Source: Granulicella rosea
Lineage (GTDB): Bacteria; Acidobacteriota; Terriglobia; Terriglobales; Acidobacteriaceae
NCBI RefSeq assembly: GCF_900188085.1
Contig: NZ_FZOU01000001.1
Location: 868,001 to 932,000, forward strand
Direction: 5' to 3'
DNA: 64,000 nt
The translations under genes and the position numbers were made by a program. Under the pieces are notes generated by a model, which was not told the origin of the DNA, searched no databases, and saw only the letters and a program-made list of their open reading frames with translations. This document shows, piece after piece, positions 1 to 10,728 of the stretch. How positions within the stretch are numbered: position 1 is the first letter of the stretch; each line of letters begins with the position of its first letter.

Positions 1-2
1 AG

Positions 3-953
3 GTGCCAGGCGAGTTCGACGCGCTGAAGGAAGCGCATAAGAACGATCCGGCGGTCGCGTCCGCGGTCGTGCGCGACGAGGTCTATCTTCACCTGAAGCC
101 CGGTCGCGAGACCGAAAAGTTCTACCGGCTGCAGGAGGGCGAGAAGCTGAAGCTGCTGTCGCGCGCGACGCTCGAACGCCTGATGCCGGGGCAGTCGCCG
201 GGCGTGCGGGCGCAGCGCGCGATTCCGCAGGCGGCCGGCACGAACGCGGCGATCAAGCCGAAGGAGGGCGACGAAGCCGCGACGACGAAGGTTCCCGCGC
301 CTGGCGCCGCGGCCGCGAAGGACGCGCCCGTACCTCCACCGCCGACGATGGAGGACTGGTGGCTGGTGCGCGACTCGCAGGGGCGCACAGGCTGGATGTT
401 CGCCCGCATGATGGATGTGGATGCGCCGGACTCGCTGACGCGCTACGCCGAGGGCCAGCGCATCGTCGGCGCGTACGTGCTCACAACGGTGAACGACCCC
501 GACGCCGAGCAGGCGGACAAGAACATCCCCATCTATGTAACCGTGATGAGCCCGTACAAAGCCGGCCTGCCGTACGACTTCGACCAGGTGCGCGTCTTTA
601 CCTGGAGCGTGAAGAAGCATCGCTACGAGACCGGTTTCCGAGAGCGCAACATCGAGGGATTCCTGCCGATGTCGATCAAGGTGGCTCCGGACCCGACGGC
701 CAAGCCGGGCTCTCCACAGGCCGCGCCCGCGCCGACCTTCAGCTACCGCGTGCTCTCGGCCGACTCCGGCCCGGTCGTCCCCGACCCGGAGACCGGTTTA
801 ATTACGCCGGGCAAGACCATCACCAAGACCTTCCGGCTGGAGAACAACTATGTCCGCCGGGTCACCCAGCCGGGCGCGCCGCCGGTGATGGAGGCGCATC
901 CCGACCCGATCGTCGATAAGAAGAAGGATGCGAAGGGGAAGAAGAAAAAGTAG
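3..953 (+). CDS. SH3-like domain protein (5' end probably outside window)
   Basis: The reading frame is open to the left edge; the GTG at position 3 is only the first usable codon, so the true start and any signal peptide probably lie upstream. Two stretches resemble bacterial SH3 (SH3_3) modules: residues ~20-60 (valine-rich strands, 'YLHLKPGRETEKFYRL') and ~115-142 ('WWLVRDSQGRTGWMFARM'), separated by an Ala/Pro-rich linker. The C-terminus is a lysine-rich tail (KKKDAKGKKKK). Such modules usually sit in envelope proteins and bind peptides or wall polymers; that is inference here. It converges with the next gene, with two bases between stop codons. Confidence 0.6.
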   Translation: MPGEFDALKEAHKNDPAVASAVVRDEVYLHLKPGRETEKFYRLQEGEKLKLLSRATLERLMPGQSPGVRAQRAIPQAAGTNAAIKPKEGDEAATTKVPAPGAAAAKDAPVPPPPTMEDWWLVRDSQGRTGWMFARMMDVDAPDSLTRYAEGQRIVGAYVLTTVNDPDAEQADKNIPIYVTVMSPYKAGLPYDFDQVRVFTWSVKKHRYETGFRERNIEGFLPMSIKVAPDPTAKPGSPQAAPAPTFSYRVLSADSGPVVPDPETGLITPGKTITKTFRLENNYVRRVTQPGAPPVMEAHPDPIVDKKKDAKGKKKK

Positions 954-955
954 TG

Positions 956-1453
956 CTACTGGAAGTCGGGCTTCCACCAGGGGAGCGGCATCGCGAAGTA
1001 GACGATCTCTCCGGGTGCGGCTCCAATCTTCAGCCTGGTGCTGCATTCATTGCCGGGGACGAAGCCCTGACGCAGCACTGTGGCTACATCCAGCAGTGGA
1101 GAGCCAGTCATGTTGCAGTCGGTATAGGGGATTCTCCCCGGCTCCTTGCCCATCTTCGGACCTCCACGAAGCAGGAAGGTTGTCGCGTTTGCGGGAACGT
1201 CGACTCGTGCGGAACCCGTCCCGTCGATGTGGAGCACAATGTCGGTCGACTCTTCGGTATGCCCTGCTTTGTTCCGGCCTGTTTTGCCTGGCTCCTCCAA
1301 CAAAAATGTGACGGTGACATTTCGATTTGTCATCGGCTTTCCGGTTTTGCCGTGGACGAGCCGGATGGTGAGCTGCTGTGCAGAGATGACAGGGCCGAGC
1401 ATGGCCAGTCCTGCAAGAGCGACGAGCATTCGAATGTGCCGGTGACCAGCCAT
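956..1453 (-). CDS. Small secreted protein of unknown function
   Basis: 165 residues. The ATG at 1453 is preferred over an in-frame upstream ATG (1579) because it has an AGGAGA ribosome site just upstream and starts a clear signal peptide: HRHIR, then a hydrophobic core ([14 protein letters not shown]) and an SAQ cleavage site near residue 23. The mature part begins with a beta-rich segment ([23 protein letters not shown]) of the kind seen in carboxypeptidase-regulatory or Ig-like folds, and carries two cysteines (YTDCNM, GNECST) that could form a disulfide. No enzyme motif is visible. Likely a periplasmic or surface protein; function unknown. Confidence 0.65.
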   Translation of the reverse strand: MAGHRHIRMLVALAGLAMLGPVISAQQLTIRLVHGKTGKPMTNRNVTVTFLLEEPGKTGRNKAGHTEESTDIVLHIDGTGSARVDVPANATTFLLRGGPKMGKEPGRIPYTDCNMTGSPLLDVATVLRQGFVPGNECSTRLKIGAAPGEIVYFAMPLPWWKPDFQ

Positions 1454-1481
1454 GGACTGTTCTCCTGAAAATCTTCGATCG

Positions 1482-2681
1482 CTACGCGTAAAAATCTCGA
1501 ATCGCTGCGACCACCGTCTCCTGCTCGTCCGTACGCAGCTCCGGATACATCGGCAGAGCGAGCACCTCGGCGGCGGCACGTTCCGTTTCGGGAAAGTCGC
1601 CTGCCTTGTAGCCCAGCGACTGCAGACTCTCCTGCAGGTGCAGCGGCAGGGGATAGTAGATCTCCGTGCCGATCCTGCGTTCGGTCAGATAAGCCCGCAG
1701 CTCATCGCGGCGCGGCGCACGGATGACATATTGATGGAAGACGTGCTGGGCGCGGCGGTCGGTCCACGGCAGGACGATACCTTCCGCAACCGTAGGACCG
1801 GTGAGTCCGGCAGCGAGAAAGAGCTGGTTGTAGTTCGCGGCCAGATTGCGCCGCTGCTGATTCCACTCCGGCAAATAGCGGAGTTTGATCTCCAGCACCG
1901 CGGCCTGGATCGTGTCGAGCCGCGAGTTCCAGCCCACCTCGTCGTGAAAGTAGCGCCGCCGCATGCCGTGGGCGCGCAGCATGCGCATCCGCTCGTCGAG
2001 CGTGCCGGAGCGCGTCGTCACCAGGCCTGCGTCGCCGATCGCGCTGAGATTCTTCGTCGGATAGAAGCTGAAGCAGGCTGCATCGCCCAGCGCGCCGGCA
2101 GGCATGCCGTTCCAGGTCGCGCCGAAGGCCTGCGCGGCGTCTTCGATCAGGAGCAGGCCGGGGTGGTCGAGCTGGAGCTGGGCGAAGGCGTCCCAGTCCG
2201 CGCACTGGCCGTAGAGATGGACGGGCAGGATCGCCTTCACCGGCTCGCCCGCCATCGCCTCGCGCACTGCATCGGCCGAGAGATTGAAGGTGAGGGGATC
2301 GATGTCCGCGAAGATGGGTCGCGCGCCGCAGCGCAGGATGGAGCTGGCGGTGGCGAAGAAGCTGAAGGGCGTGGTGACGACCGCGTCGCCGGGGCCGATC
2401 CGCGCGGCCTCCAGGGCCAGCCAGAGCGCGTCCGTGCCGCTGGCGCAGCCGACGGCGTGGGACGCGGCGCAGGCTGCCGCCGCGGCGCGCTCGAACGATT
2501 CGACCTCCGGGCCGAGGATGAAGCGCTGCGAGACGCAGACACGCTCGATGGCCTGCATCACCTCTTCGCGTATGCCGGCGAACTGCCGGGAGAAATCCAG
2601 CATCGAAACGGGTTGGGACTTGCCGGAAGCAGGGGCAGGGGACGCGGGTACGAGTGTATTCGCCACAGGTTTATGGTACAT
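1482..2681 (-). CDS. DegT/DnrJ/EryC1/StrS family sugar aminotransferase
   Basis: PLP-dependent aminotransferase that adds an amino group to nucleotide-linked keto-sugars, as in O-antigen or glycan synthesis. About 399 residues from the ATG at 2681, the usual family length. Family signs: '[13 protein letters not shown]' (~78-90, phosphate cup), '[11 protein letters not shown]' with Asp181 facing the pyridine nitrogen, '[15 protein letters not shown]' with Lys210 as the Schiff-base lysine, and the C-terminal 'YYPLPLHLQ' substrate segment. The first ~26 residues are Pro/Ala-rich and the family core starts near 'MLDFSRQ', so a start at 2603 is also possible. It is divergent from hfq. The exact sugar substrate cannot be told from sequence. 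Confidence 0.88.
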   Translation of the reverse strand: MYHKPVANTLVPASPAPASGKSQPVSMLDFSRQFAGIREEVMQAIERVCVSQRFILGPEVESFERAAAAACAASHAVGCASGTDALWLALEAARIGPGDAVVTTPFSFFATASSILRCGARPIFADIDPLTFNLSADAVREAMAGEPVKAILPVHLYGQCADWDAFAQLQLDHPGLLLIEDAAQAFGATWNGMPAGALGDAACFSFYPTKNLSAIGDAGLVTTRSGTLDERMRMLRAHGMRRRYFHDEVGWNSRLDTIQAAVLEIKLRYLPEWNQQRRNLAANYNQLFLAAGLTGPTVAEGIVLPWTDRRAQHVFHQYVIRAPRRDELRAYLTERRIGTEIYYPLPLHLQESLQSLGYKAGDFPETERAAAEVLALPMYPELRTDEQETVVAAIRDFYA

Positions 2682-2870
2682 CGCGTCCGGCAGGGACGGA
2701 TTTTCCGCCGCTGCCGCTTGAAATTCGTGAACGATGCTCGTATTGTGGGGTGGCTCGGGTTGGGCGGTACGGCGGCCCCGGTTCTTCTGCAGCACTCTGT
2801 TATCGCGAAGATAGCAAAACATCGCAACATCCAGTTCCCGGAGAAGTCTACCGGTAAGGAGATCGGCACT

Positions 2871-3173
2871 ATGGATTCAAAGCCGGCACAGAATATTCAG
2901 GACACGTTCCTGAACACGGTCCGCAAGGATAAGAGCCCCATCACGATCTACCTGGTCAGCGGCGTCAAGTTGACGGGAAAGATTCGCTCCTTCGACAAAT
3001 ACTCGGTTCTGCTCGAGAACAACAGCCAGGAGCAGCTGATCTTCAAGCACGCGATTTCGACGGTCGTCAGCGGTCGCGTCGGCGGACACGGCGACGGGCG
3101 TCCGGATGCACGGCACGCCGGAGCACACGCTCACGCGTCCGCCCACGAGTCGAGCTCCGGTCCCGGAGAATAG
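2871..3173 (+). CDS. hfq: RNA chaperone Hfq
   Basis: Hexameric Sm-like protein that pairs small RNAs with mRNAs. 100 residues. The ATG at 2871 is fixed by a strong TAAGGAGA ribosome site (2855-2862). The N-terminal helix has the conserved QN-IQDTFLN segment; Sm1 follows as '[22 protein letters not shown]' in two parts, and Sm2 as 'LIFKHAIST' (Phe replaces the usual Tyr of YKHAIST). After residue ~68 comes a disordered tail rich in His, Gly and Ala ([19 protein letters not shown]), longer than in minimal Hfq proteins. A clear Rho-independent terminator follows the stop codon, so it is probably monocistronic. Confidence 0.96.
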   Translation: MDSKPAQNIQDTFLNTVRKDKSPITIYLVSGVKLTGKIRSFDKYSVLLENNSQEQLIFKHAISTVVSGRVGGHGDGRPDARHAGAHAHASAHESSSGPGE

Positions 3174-3200
3174 CCAGCCGCATCCACGGAATCCGGCAAG

Positions 3201-3232
3201 AGGCGGTCTGTACTCGCGGCAGACCGCCTTTT
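3201..3232 (+). terminator. Rho-independent terminator after hfq
   Basis: Nine-base-pair stem AGGCGGTCT / AGACCGCCT with an 11-base loop, followed by TTT. It lies 28 bases after the hfq stop codon. Confidence 0.85.
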
Positions 3233-3296
3233 GTCGCGCCTGCCTCCGGAGTCCGCGGGCCGATGGCGGGGAGGTTCCTCCAAACCGATGATTTTG

Positions 3297-3314
3297 CAAA
3301 CTGGAAACAGTTTG
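3297..3314 (+). other. Hairpin with GAAA tetraloop in the leader of the ATP synthase operon
   Basis: Perfect 7-bp stem CAAACTG / CAGTTTG closed by a GAAA (GNRA) loop, extendable by a few wobble pairs. It sits in the ~270-base gap between the hfq terminator and the first atp gene, where the operon promoter must lie. There is no T-tract, so it is not a terminator. It may be a 5'-leader structure; function unknown. Confidence 0.4.
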
Positions 3315-3506
3315 TAGAGCGCGATCGTGCGTGTTCGACTATCGTATCGACTGTTCGGTAACCGCATTGTCCAGATTGACACTCCTCCCTCCCTTTGCTA
3401 AAAATTGAAGGTACCCAAAGTTGTTCCAACCTAAAAAATCTGCCGTGTGCGACCTGTCGCGGCTATGCAATGAGGTTCTAAGGCAGTCCCCGGCTGTCTC
3501 CATTCC

Positions 3507-3974
3507 ATGGATATCTTGAATCAACTTGGTGGACTTGTGCTCGGCTCCGTGCCGACGATGGTCCTGTTCGTTCTCCTCGTGGTGGCCTACGGGCTGCTTG
3601 TGCGCCGTCCGATGGACAAGGTGCTGGCGGAGCGCCGTGCGCGCACCTCCGGCGCGGTAGAACAGGCCAAGGGCGCGATCAGCGCGGCCGAGGCCGAGAC
3701 GGCTGTTTATGAAGGCAAGCTGCGCGCGGCCAAGGCTGAGATCTTCCAGGCCCGCGACAAGAAACTGAAGCAGTGGACGGCGGAGCGCGATCAGGCTCTA
3801 TCCGAGGTTCGCACCGCGACCCAGAGCCGCGTGCAGGCAGCGCGGCAGGAGATCGAGCAGTCGGCCGCGGTCGCGAAAAAGCAGATCGAAGGCATGAGCG
3901 AAGAGCTCAGCGCGCAGATTCTGCGTGCGGTGCTGCCCGCCGGCGCAACCGGAACGGGAGTGGCCCAGTCATGA
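3507..3974 (+). CDS. atpF: F-type ATP synthase subunit b (first copy)
   Basis: Peripheral-stalk subunit of F1Fo ATP synthase. 155 residues: short N-terminus, one membrane helix (~14-32, VPTMVLFVLLVVAYGLLV), then a long charged coiled coil (~38-140) rich in Ala, Glu, Lys and Arg, the normal b-subunit design. It is the first gene of the cluster; its stop overlaps the next start (ATGA), so the two b-type proteins are probably made together as a heterodimeric stalk, as in b/b' systems. No good ribosome site is visible just upstream, and the start could shift slightly. Confidence 0.88.
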   Translation: MDILNQLGGLVLGSVPTMVLFVLLVVAYGLLVRRPMDKVLAERRARTSGAVEQAKGAISAAEAETAVYEGKLRAAKAEIFQARDKKLKQWTAERDQALSEVRTATQSRVQAARQEIEQSAAVAKKQIEGMSEELSAQILRAVLPAGATGTGVAQS

Positions 3975-4669
3975 AGAATTTCAAGTCAATTTTTGCAGCC
4001 CTGCTGCTGACGGGCGTTATGTTCTCGGTCGCGGCTCCGCTGCGTGCGCAGGATGACGGTCGCAACTCGACGCCCGAGGCGCGGGAGCCGAAGAAAGACA
4101 AGCAGGAGAAGAACGAGGACGAGGCGTATAAGCACTCGCCCGCGGTCAAGGCCTTCGGCAAAATGCTCGGCATGGATGTCGAGAAGGCCGCCACGGTATT
4201 CGAGATCGGCAACTTCGTCGTTCTGGTCGGGCTTGTGGGCTTCGGCCTGGTCAAGGTGTTGCCGAAGACGTTCCGCAATCGCACCTCGGCGATTCAGAAG
4301 CATCTGGTGGATGCCCGCGCGGCGACCGCCGAAGCGAGCGCCCGGCTGAACTCGGTCGAAGAGCGGCTCGGCAAGCTCGACGGCCAGATCGCCCAGATGA
4401 AGGCGCAGGCCGAGAAGGACTCCGCCGCCGACGAGCTGCGCATCAAGGCGTCGGTGGAAGAGGATAAGAAGAAGATTCTCGCGGCAGCCGAGCAGGAGAT
4501 TTCGGCGGCTACGGTTCACGCGCAGCGCCAGTTGCAGCAGTATGCGGCTGAGCTGGCGATCGAGCAGGCCGCACGAAAGCTGGTCGTGACGGCCGAGACG
4601 GACCGGTTGATCGTGCAAAACTTCGCGCGCCGGCTGGGCGCGGACGACTCGAAGGGTGGGCAGAACTGA
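3971..4669 (+). CDS. atpF: F-type ATP synthase subunit b (second, b'-like, with signal peptide)
   Basis: 232 residues, longer than a usual b subunit. Layout: a signal-peptide-like N-terminus (MKNFKSIFAALLLTGVMFSVAAPLRAQ), a charged linker (DKQEKNEDEAYKHSP), a membrane helix (~80-100, EIGNFVVLVGLVGFGLVKVL), then the stalk coiled coil (~110-215) ending in ARKLVVTAETDRLIVQNF. That C-terminal pattern is typical of b subunits contacting delta/alpha. The signal peptide suggests the N-terminus is exported, an arrangement I associate with acidobacterial ATP synthases. It overlaps the upstream gene by 4 bases and the downstream atpH start by 1 base, showing tight translational coupling. Confidence 0.87.
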   Translation: MKNFKSIFAALLLTGVMFSVAAPLRAQDDGRNSTPEAREPKKDKQEKNEDEAYKHSPAVKAFGKMLGMDVEKAATVFEIGNFVVLVGLVGFGLVKVLPKTFRNRTSAIQKHLVDARAATAEASARLNSVEERLGKLDGQIAQMKAQAEKDSAADELRIKASVEEDKKKILAAAEQEISAATVHAQRQLQQYAAELAIEQAARKLVVTAETDRLIVQNFARRLGADDSKGGQN

Positions 4670-5211
4670 TGGCCGTCTTTGCTCCCCGGTATGCACGCGC
4701 GTTTGCCGCCGTCGCTGCCTCGAAGAATCTGGATGTAGCCGCCGCGCAGCAGCAGTTGCAGGACTTCGCCGGAACGTTCGCGGGCAGCCGCGAGCTGCGC
4801 GAGGTACTGACCGATCCGTCGATCAAGTCTGCGCAGAAGTTGAAGGTGCTGGACGCGATCGCCTCGCGCATCGGGATGTTCCGCGAGGTGCGCAACTTTG
4901 TCGCGGTTGTAATGGATCACGAGCATCTGAATGAGCTTGGCGAAATCCTCGCCGCGTATCATGAGCTTGCGGACGAGTCGCTTGGCTTCTCCGAAGCGGC
5001 CGTGGTCAGCGCGCATGAGCTGACGGTCGAGGATCGCGCGGAGCTGGAGGCGCAGGTCTCGAAGCTGGTGGGCGGCGCAAAGGTTCGCGTGGCTTATAGT
5101 CAGGATGCTTCATTGCTCGGCGGCGCGGTGGTCAGGATCGGTTCGACGATCTACGATGGGTCGGTGAAAGCCCAGTTCGCGCAGTTGAAGCAGAAGCTGA
5201 TCAACGCCTAG
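4669..5211 (+). CDS. atpH: F-type ATP synthase subunit delta
   Basis: F1 delta (OSCP) subunit joining the peripheral stalk to the alpha3beta3 head. 180 residues, normal length. N-terminal helical domain begins with the standard 'APRYARAFAAVA' motif; C-terminal part has 'LTVEDRAELEAQVSKLVGGAKVRVAYSQDASLLGG' (in two pieces), then 'VVRIGSTIYDGSVKAQFAQLK', the hallmark delta ending (GG-x-x-I-x-x-G-x-x-x-x-D-x-S). The start overlaps the previous stop (TGATG). A 63-base gap precedes atpA. Confidence 0.95.
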   Translation: MAVFAPRYARAFAAVAASKNLDVAAAQQQLQDFAGTFAGSRELREVLTDPSIKSAQKLKVLDAIASRIGMFREVRNFVAVVMDHEHLNELGEILAAYHELADESLGFSEAAVVSAHELTVEDRAELEAQVSKLVGGAKVRVAYSQDASLLGGAVVRIGSTIYDGSVKAQFAQLKQKLINA

Positions 5212-5265
5212 CAGGAAACAGCGCAGGCGCAGGGATTTATCAAAAGTTTGGACAGGATTGGGTAA

Positions 5266-6822
<1,557 letters not shown>

Positions 6823-6825
6823 ACC

Positions 6826-7917
6826 ATGGCTAACGTACTCGATCTACGGCGTCGCATCCGCAGTGTGAAGAACACGCGGCAGATCACGAAGGCCATGAAG
6901 ATGGTCTCGGCCGCGAAGCTGCGCCGTGCGCAGGAGCGCGCGCTGCAGGCCCGGCCGTACGCCCAGATGTTGTCGAACGTGCTGGAATCGCTGGTGCGCC
7001 GCACCGACCTCTACAACGAGGCGACCGGCGAGATCATGCATCCGCTACTGGTGGAGCGCGAAGAGAAGAGCGTTCTTCTCGTGGTGATCGCGGGCGACAA
7101 GGGTTTTGCGGGCGGATTCAACTCCAACATCGGCAAGGCGGCGCAGAAGTTCATCGATGAGCGCGTCAAGCTGGGGCAGAACGTGGACCTCGAATCGGTC
7201 GGCAAGAAGGCGATCGGGTTCTACAAGAAGAAGTACGCAGCAGCGAACTACGAGCGCACCGAGGAGCACTACGACAACGATCTCTCCACCCACTTCGAGA
7301 CCATCCGTCACCGTGCACAGCAGGTTGAAGTGACCGGCGAGCACACGGACTTTCTGGTGAAGACGGAGTTTGAGGCGGTCTCGAAGCTGAGCCACTCGAT
7401 CATCGAGCGCTACGAACGGGCCGAGATCGACGCGGTCTACCTGGTCTACAACGAGTTCAAGTCGGTCATCTCACAGCGCATCGTAGTCGAAAAGCTGCTG
7501 CCGATCCGCAAGCTCGGCTCGCATGAGATCACGGCGTCCGAGGTGCTTTCGGACGAACAGCGGGAGGCGGCGGCGAAGGCTGCCACATCCGAGGGCATCA
7601 GCGTCAACGAGCCCGAGGAGACGCAGATTGAAAAGGAAGCGAAGAAGTTCGGCACCGCCGAGGTGGATTACATCTTCGACCAGGCGCCGGAGCGGCTCTT
7701 CCGCCACCTGATGCCGCGGTATGTGACGACGCAGATCTTCCATGCGCTTCTGGAGAGTGTGGCGTCCGAGCATGCAGCGCGTATGACGGCGACCGACGCA
7801 GCGACGAAGAATGCGGGCGATCTGATCGATTCGCTGAGTTTGACCATGAACCGGGTGCGTCAGGCAGCCATTACGAAGGAAATCATCGAGATTGTGAGCG
7901 GAGCGGCCGCCCTGTAG
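6826..7917 (+). CDS. atpG: F-type ATP synthase subunit gamma (long form)
   Basis: Central rotor shaft of F1. The N-terminal helix 'LRRRIRSVKNTRQITKAMKMVSAAKLRRAQ' (in two parts) and the C-terminal helix 'MTATDAATKNAGDLIDSLSL' plus 'NRVRQAAITKEIIEIVSGAAAL' are textbook gamma. At 363 residues it is roughly 70 longer than the common ~290. The extra length is mostly an acidic, Ala/Glu-rich stretch (~238-280: DEQREAAAKAATSEGISVNE, then PEETQIEKEAKKF) between the Rossmann-like domain and the C-terminal helix, plus a smaller one near ~128-150. The start is 3 bases after the atpA stop. Confidence 0.96.
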   Translation: MANVLDLRRRIRSVKNTRQITKAMKMVSAAKLRRAQERALQARPYAQMLSNVLESLVRRTDLYNEATGEIMHPLLVEREEKSVLLVVIAGDKGFAGGFNSNIGKAAQKFIDERVKLGQNVDLESVGKKAIGFYKKKYAAANYERTEEHYDNDLSTHFETIRHRAQQVEVTGEHTDFLVKTEFEAVSKLSHSIIERYERAEIDAVYLVYNEFKSVISQRIVVEKLLPIRKLGSHEITASEVLSDEQREAAAKAATSEGISVNEPEETQIEKEAKKFGTAEVDYIFDQAPERLFRHLMPRYVTTQIFHALLESVASEHAARMTATDAATKNAGDLIDSLSLTMNRVRQAAITKEIIEIVSGAAAL

Positions 7918-9378
<1,461 letters not shown>

Positions 9379-9444
9379 GAAGAAAACAGAGAATAGGGAA
9401 TAGGGACTGGCGGTGTGCCGGTCCCTGTCTCCGGTTTGGGTGAT

Positions 9445-9879
9445 ATGGCTGAGGGTGGAAACAATTCGGGAGTGTTGCAGGTTCGTCTGGTGACGCCGGA
9501 GCGCGTGCTGTTGGACGCGACGGCAGACGCGGTGGAGCTGCCGTCGATGTCGGGGTACCTGGAGGCGCTGTACGGTCATGCGCCGCTGCTGGCGGAGCTG
9601 GGCGCGGGCGAGGTGCGTCTGCATGGTGGATCATCCGCCGATCAGAAGTTCTTCGTCGCGTGGGGTTTCGTCGAGGTTCTGCCGGAGCGGGTAACGATCC
9701 TGGCTGAGACCGCGATGCATCCGGACGAGATCAATCTGGGCAAGGCCGAGGATCTGCTGAAGCAGGCGGAGAAGACCTACGCCGAGGCTGGCGACAACCA
9801 GGCGATGTATGACGAGGCGAATACGCTGATGCGTCAGGCCGACGAGATGATCGCCTCGGCGCAGGGTAAGAGCCTGTAA
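9445..9879 (+). CDS. atpC: F-type ATP synthase subunit epsilon
   Basis: Rotor subunit that couples gamma to the c-ring and can inhibit ATP hydrolysis. 144 residues from the ATG at 9445; an in-frame upstream start at 9415 would add ten residues with no family match. N-terminal beta-sandwich: 'LQVRLVTPERVLLDATADAV', 'LPSMSGYLEALYGHAPLLAEL' in pieces, 'FFVAWGFVEVLPERVTILAE'. The C-terminal helical hairpin (~95-140) is Ala/Glu rich. Last gene of the cluster, followed by a strong hairpin terminator. The a and c subunit genes (atpB, atpE) are not in this window. Confidence 0.93.
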   Translation: MAEGGNNSGVLQVRLVTPERVLLDATADAVELPSMSGYLEALYGHAPLLAELGAGEVRLHGGSSADQKFFVAWGFVEVLPERVTILAETAMHPDEINLGKAEDLLKQAEKTYAEAGDNQAMYDEANTLMRQADEMIASAQGKSL

Positions 9880-9897
9880 CGAGCTAAGACCTTTTGG

Positions 9898-9923
9898 AGA
9901 TGCCCGGCTTCGGCCGGGCATCT
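9898..9923 (+). terminator. Terminator hairpin of the ATP synthase operon
   Basis: Perfect 11-bp stem AGATGCCCGGC / GCCGGGCATCT with a TTCG tetraloop, 18 bases after the atpC stop. The T-run afterwards (GCGTTT) is weak, but the hairpin is very stable. Confidence 0.85.
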
Positions 9924-10033
9924 CTGCGTTTAAGCTCTATCGAAATCGGGGCGCCAAGGTTGGGACTCGCCTCGTTGTGATCGCCGTCGGCCAACGCGTC
10001 TTCCGGGTGTTGGCCGGCAAAAGAATCGCTGCA

Positions 10034-10060
10034 AAAATGCCTCCATGACGGAGGCATTTT
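10034..10060. terminator. Bidirectional hairpin terminator
   Basis: Perfect 11-bp stem AAAATGCCTCC / GGAGGCATTTT with loop ATGAC. The A-run on one side and T-run on the other make it usable in either direction. About 155 bases after atpC, it may act as a second stop for the operon. Confidence 0.75.
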
Positions 10061-10223
10061 GCTTGTGTGCGAAAAACGGACTTCCTTGGAGAAGTTGGAT
10101 TTTGACGGCAGTAGGAATGAGCATTTATTGGGAGAAAATTTAATTTGAAGATTTTTCTGGACAATCGTAGCTTGAATGACTTAAATTGGTAACGGTTACT
10201 CTAAACCATTTGGAGCTTTCACT

Positions 10224-10664
10224 ATGCGTATGTCTCTCCTTGCCGGTGTAGTTCTCTCCTCGGTTGTACTTCCCGTCGCCAACGCCGCTCTGCTGCCTGC
10301 GCTGCTTCAGGCCCACCTGACCTCGCCTTCCGCCACTGCCGCTTCGAATGCGACTGCTGCGACCGCCGCAACCTCGAACCTGCGCATCTCGACCGGCGTC
10401 ACTGCTCCTGTCGTCATCTCGACCACGGACGTTCGCTACATGCCGCACGCGCTCGACACGATTCCCGCAGACAGCAAGGTTGAGCTTTCGCTGCAGGTGG
10501 ATGAGAAGGGTCTCCCGAAGGACATCAAGGTTGTGAAGTCCGTGAATCCCTCGGTCGACGAGTCGGTCGTTGCCGCTGTCAGCGCGTACCGCTTCCGTCC
10601 TGCTACGCTCGACAACCAGCCGGTTGCGATCCAGGTCAAGCTGAACGTCGTGCTCGCTCGCTAA
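10224..10664 (+). CDS. Secreted TonB C-terminal-domain-like protein
   Basis: 146 residues, preceded by TGGAG 10 bases before the ATG. Signal peptide ~1-21 (MRMSLLAGVVLSSVVLPVANA), then an Ala/Thr-rich low-complexity linker (~22-50) and a TonB-C-like alpha/beta domain (~70-146): 'VELSLQVDEKGLPKDIKVVK', 'VAAVSAYRFRPATLDNQPVA'. It lacks the N-terminal membrane anchor and proline-rich spacer of a true TonB, so it is unlikely to power outer-membrane receptors. Acidobacteria encode many such stand-alone secreted domains of unknown role. Monocistronic. Confidence 0.75.
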   Translation: MRMSLLAGVVLSSVVLPVANAALLPALLQAHLTSPSATAASNATAATAATSNLRISTGVTAPVVISTTDVRYMPHALDTIPADSKVELSLQVDEKGLPKDIKVVKSVNPSVDESVVAAVSAYRFRPATLDNQPVAIQVKLNVVLAR

Positions 10665-10687
10665 CTGAAGCGGCTGCATATGTAGTA

Positions 10688-10714
10688 GAGTCTGGGGACA
10701 GCTTCCCCAGGCTC
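10688..10714. terminator. Probable shared hairpin between two convergent genes
   Basis: Stem GAGTCTGGGGA / TCCCCAGGCTC (one wobble pair) with loop CAGCT, midway between the ends of the TonB-domain gene and aroDE. It lacks a T-run on either side, so termination is inferred from position and stability. Confidence 0.45.
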
Positions 10715-10728
10715 AGAGGCGGTGGGGA

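Larger units (their letters stand above)
9880..10223. other. Intergenic region between atpC and the TonB-domain gene
   Basis: No convincing gene on either strand. It holds two hairpin terminators (9898-9923 and 10034-10060) and, in its AT-rich right part (about 10120-10223), presumably the promoter of the next gene. A short minus-strand open frame here has no ribosome site and crosses the second hairpin. Confidence 0.6.

Noticed and set aside
1452..2870. Long in-frame extension upstream of hfq
   Set aside because: Antisense of the aminotransferase gene; Hfq has a clear ATG with ribosome site at 2871.
10034..10060. Palindrome considered as integron or attachment site
   Set aside because: The A-run/T-run flanked hairpin is fully explained as a bidirectional terminator; no recombinase gene is nearby.
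9930..10124. Minus-strand open frame after the ATP synthase cluster
   Set aside because: Crosses a perfect terminator hairpin, lacks a ribosome site and has no recognisable sequence.
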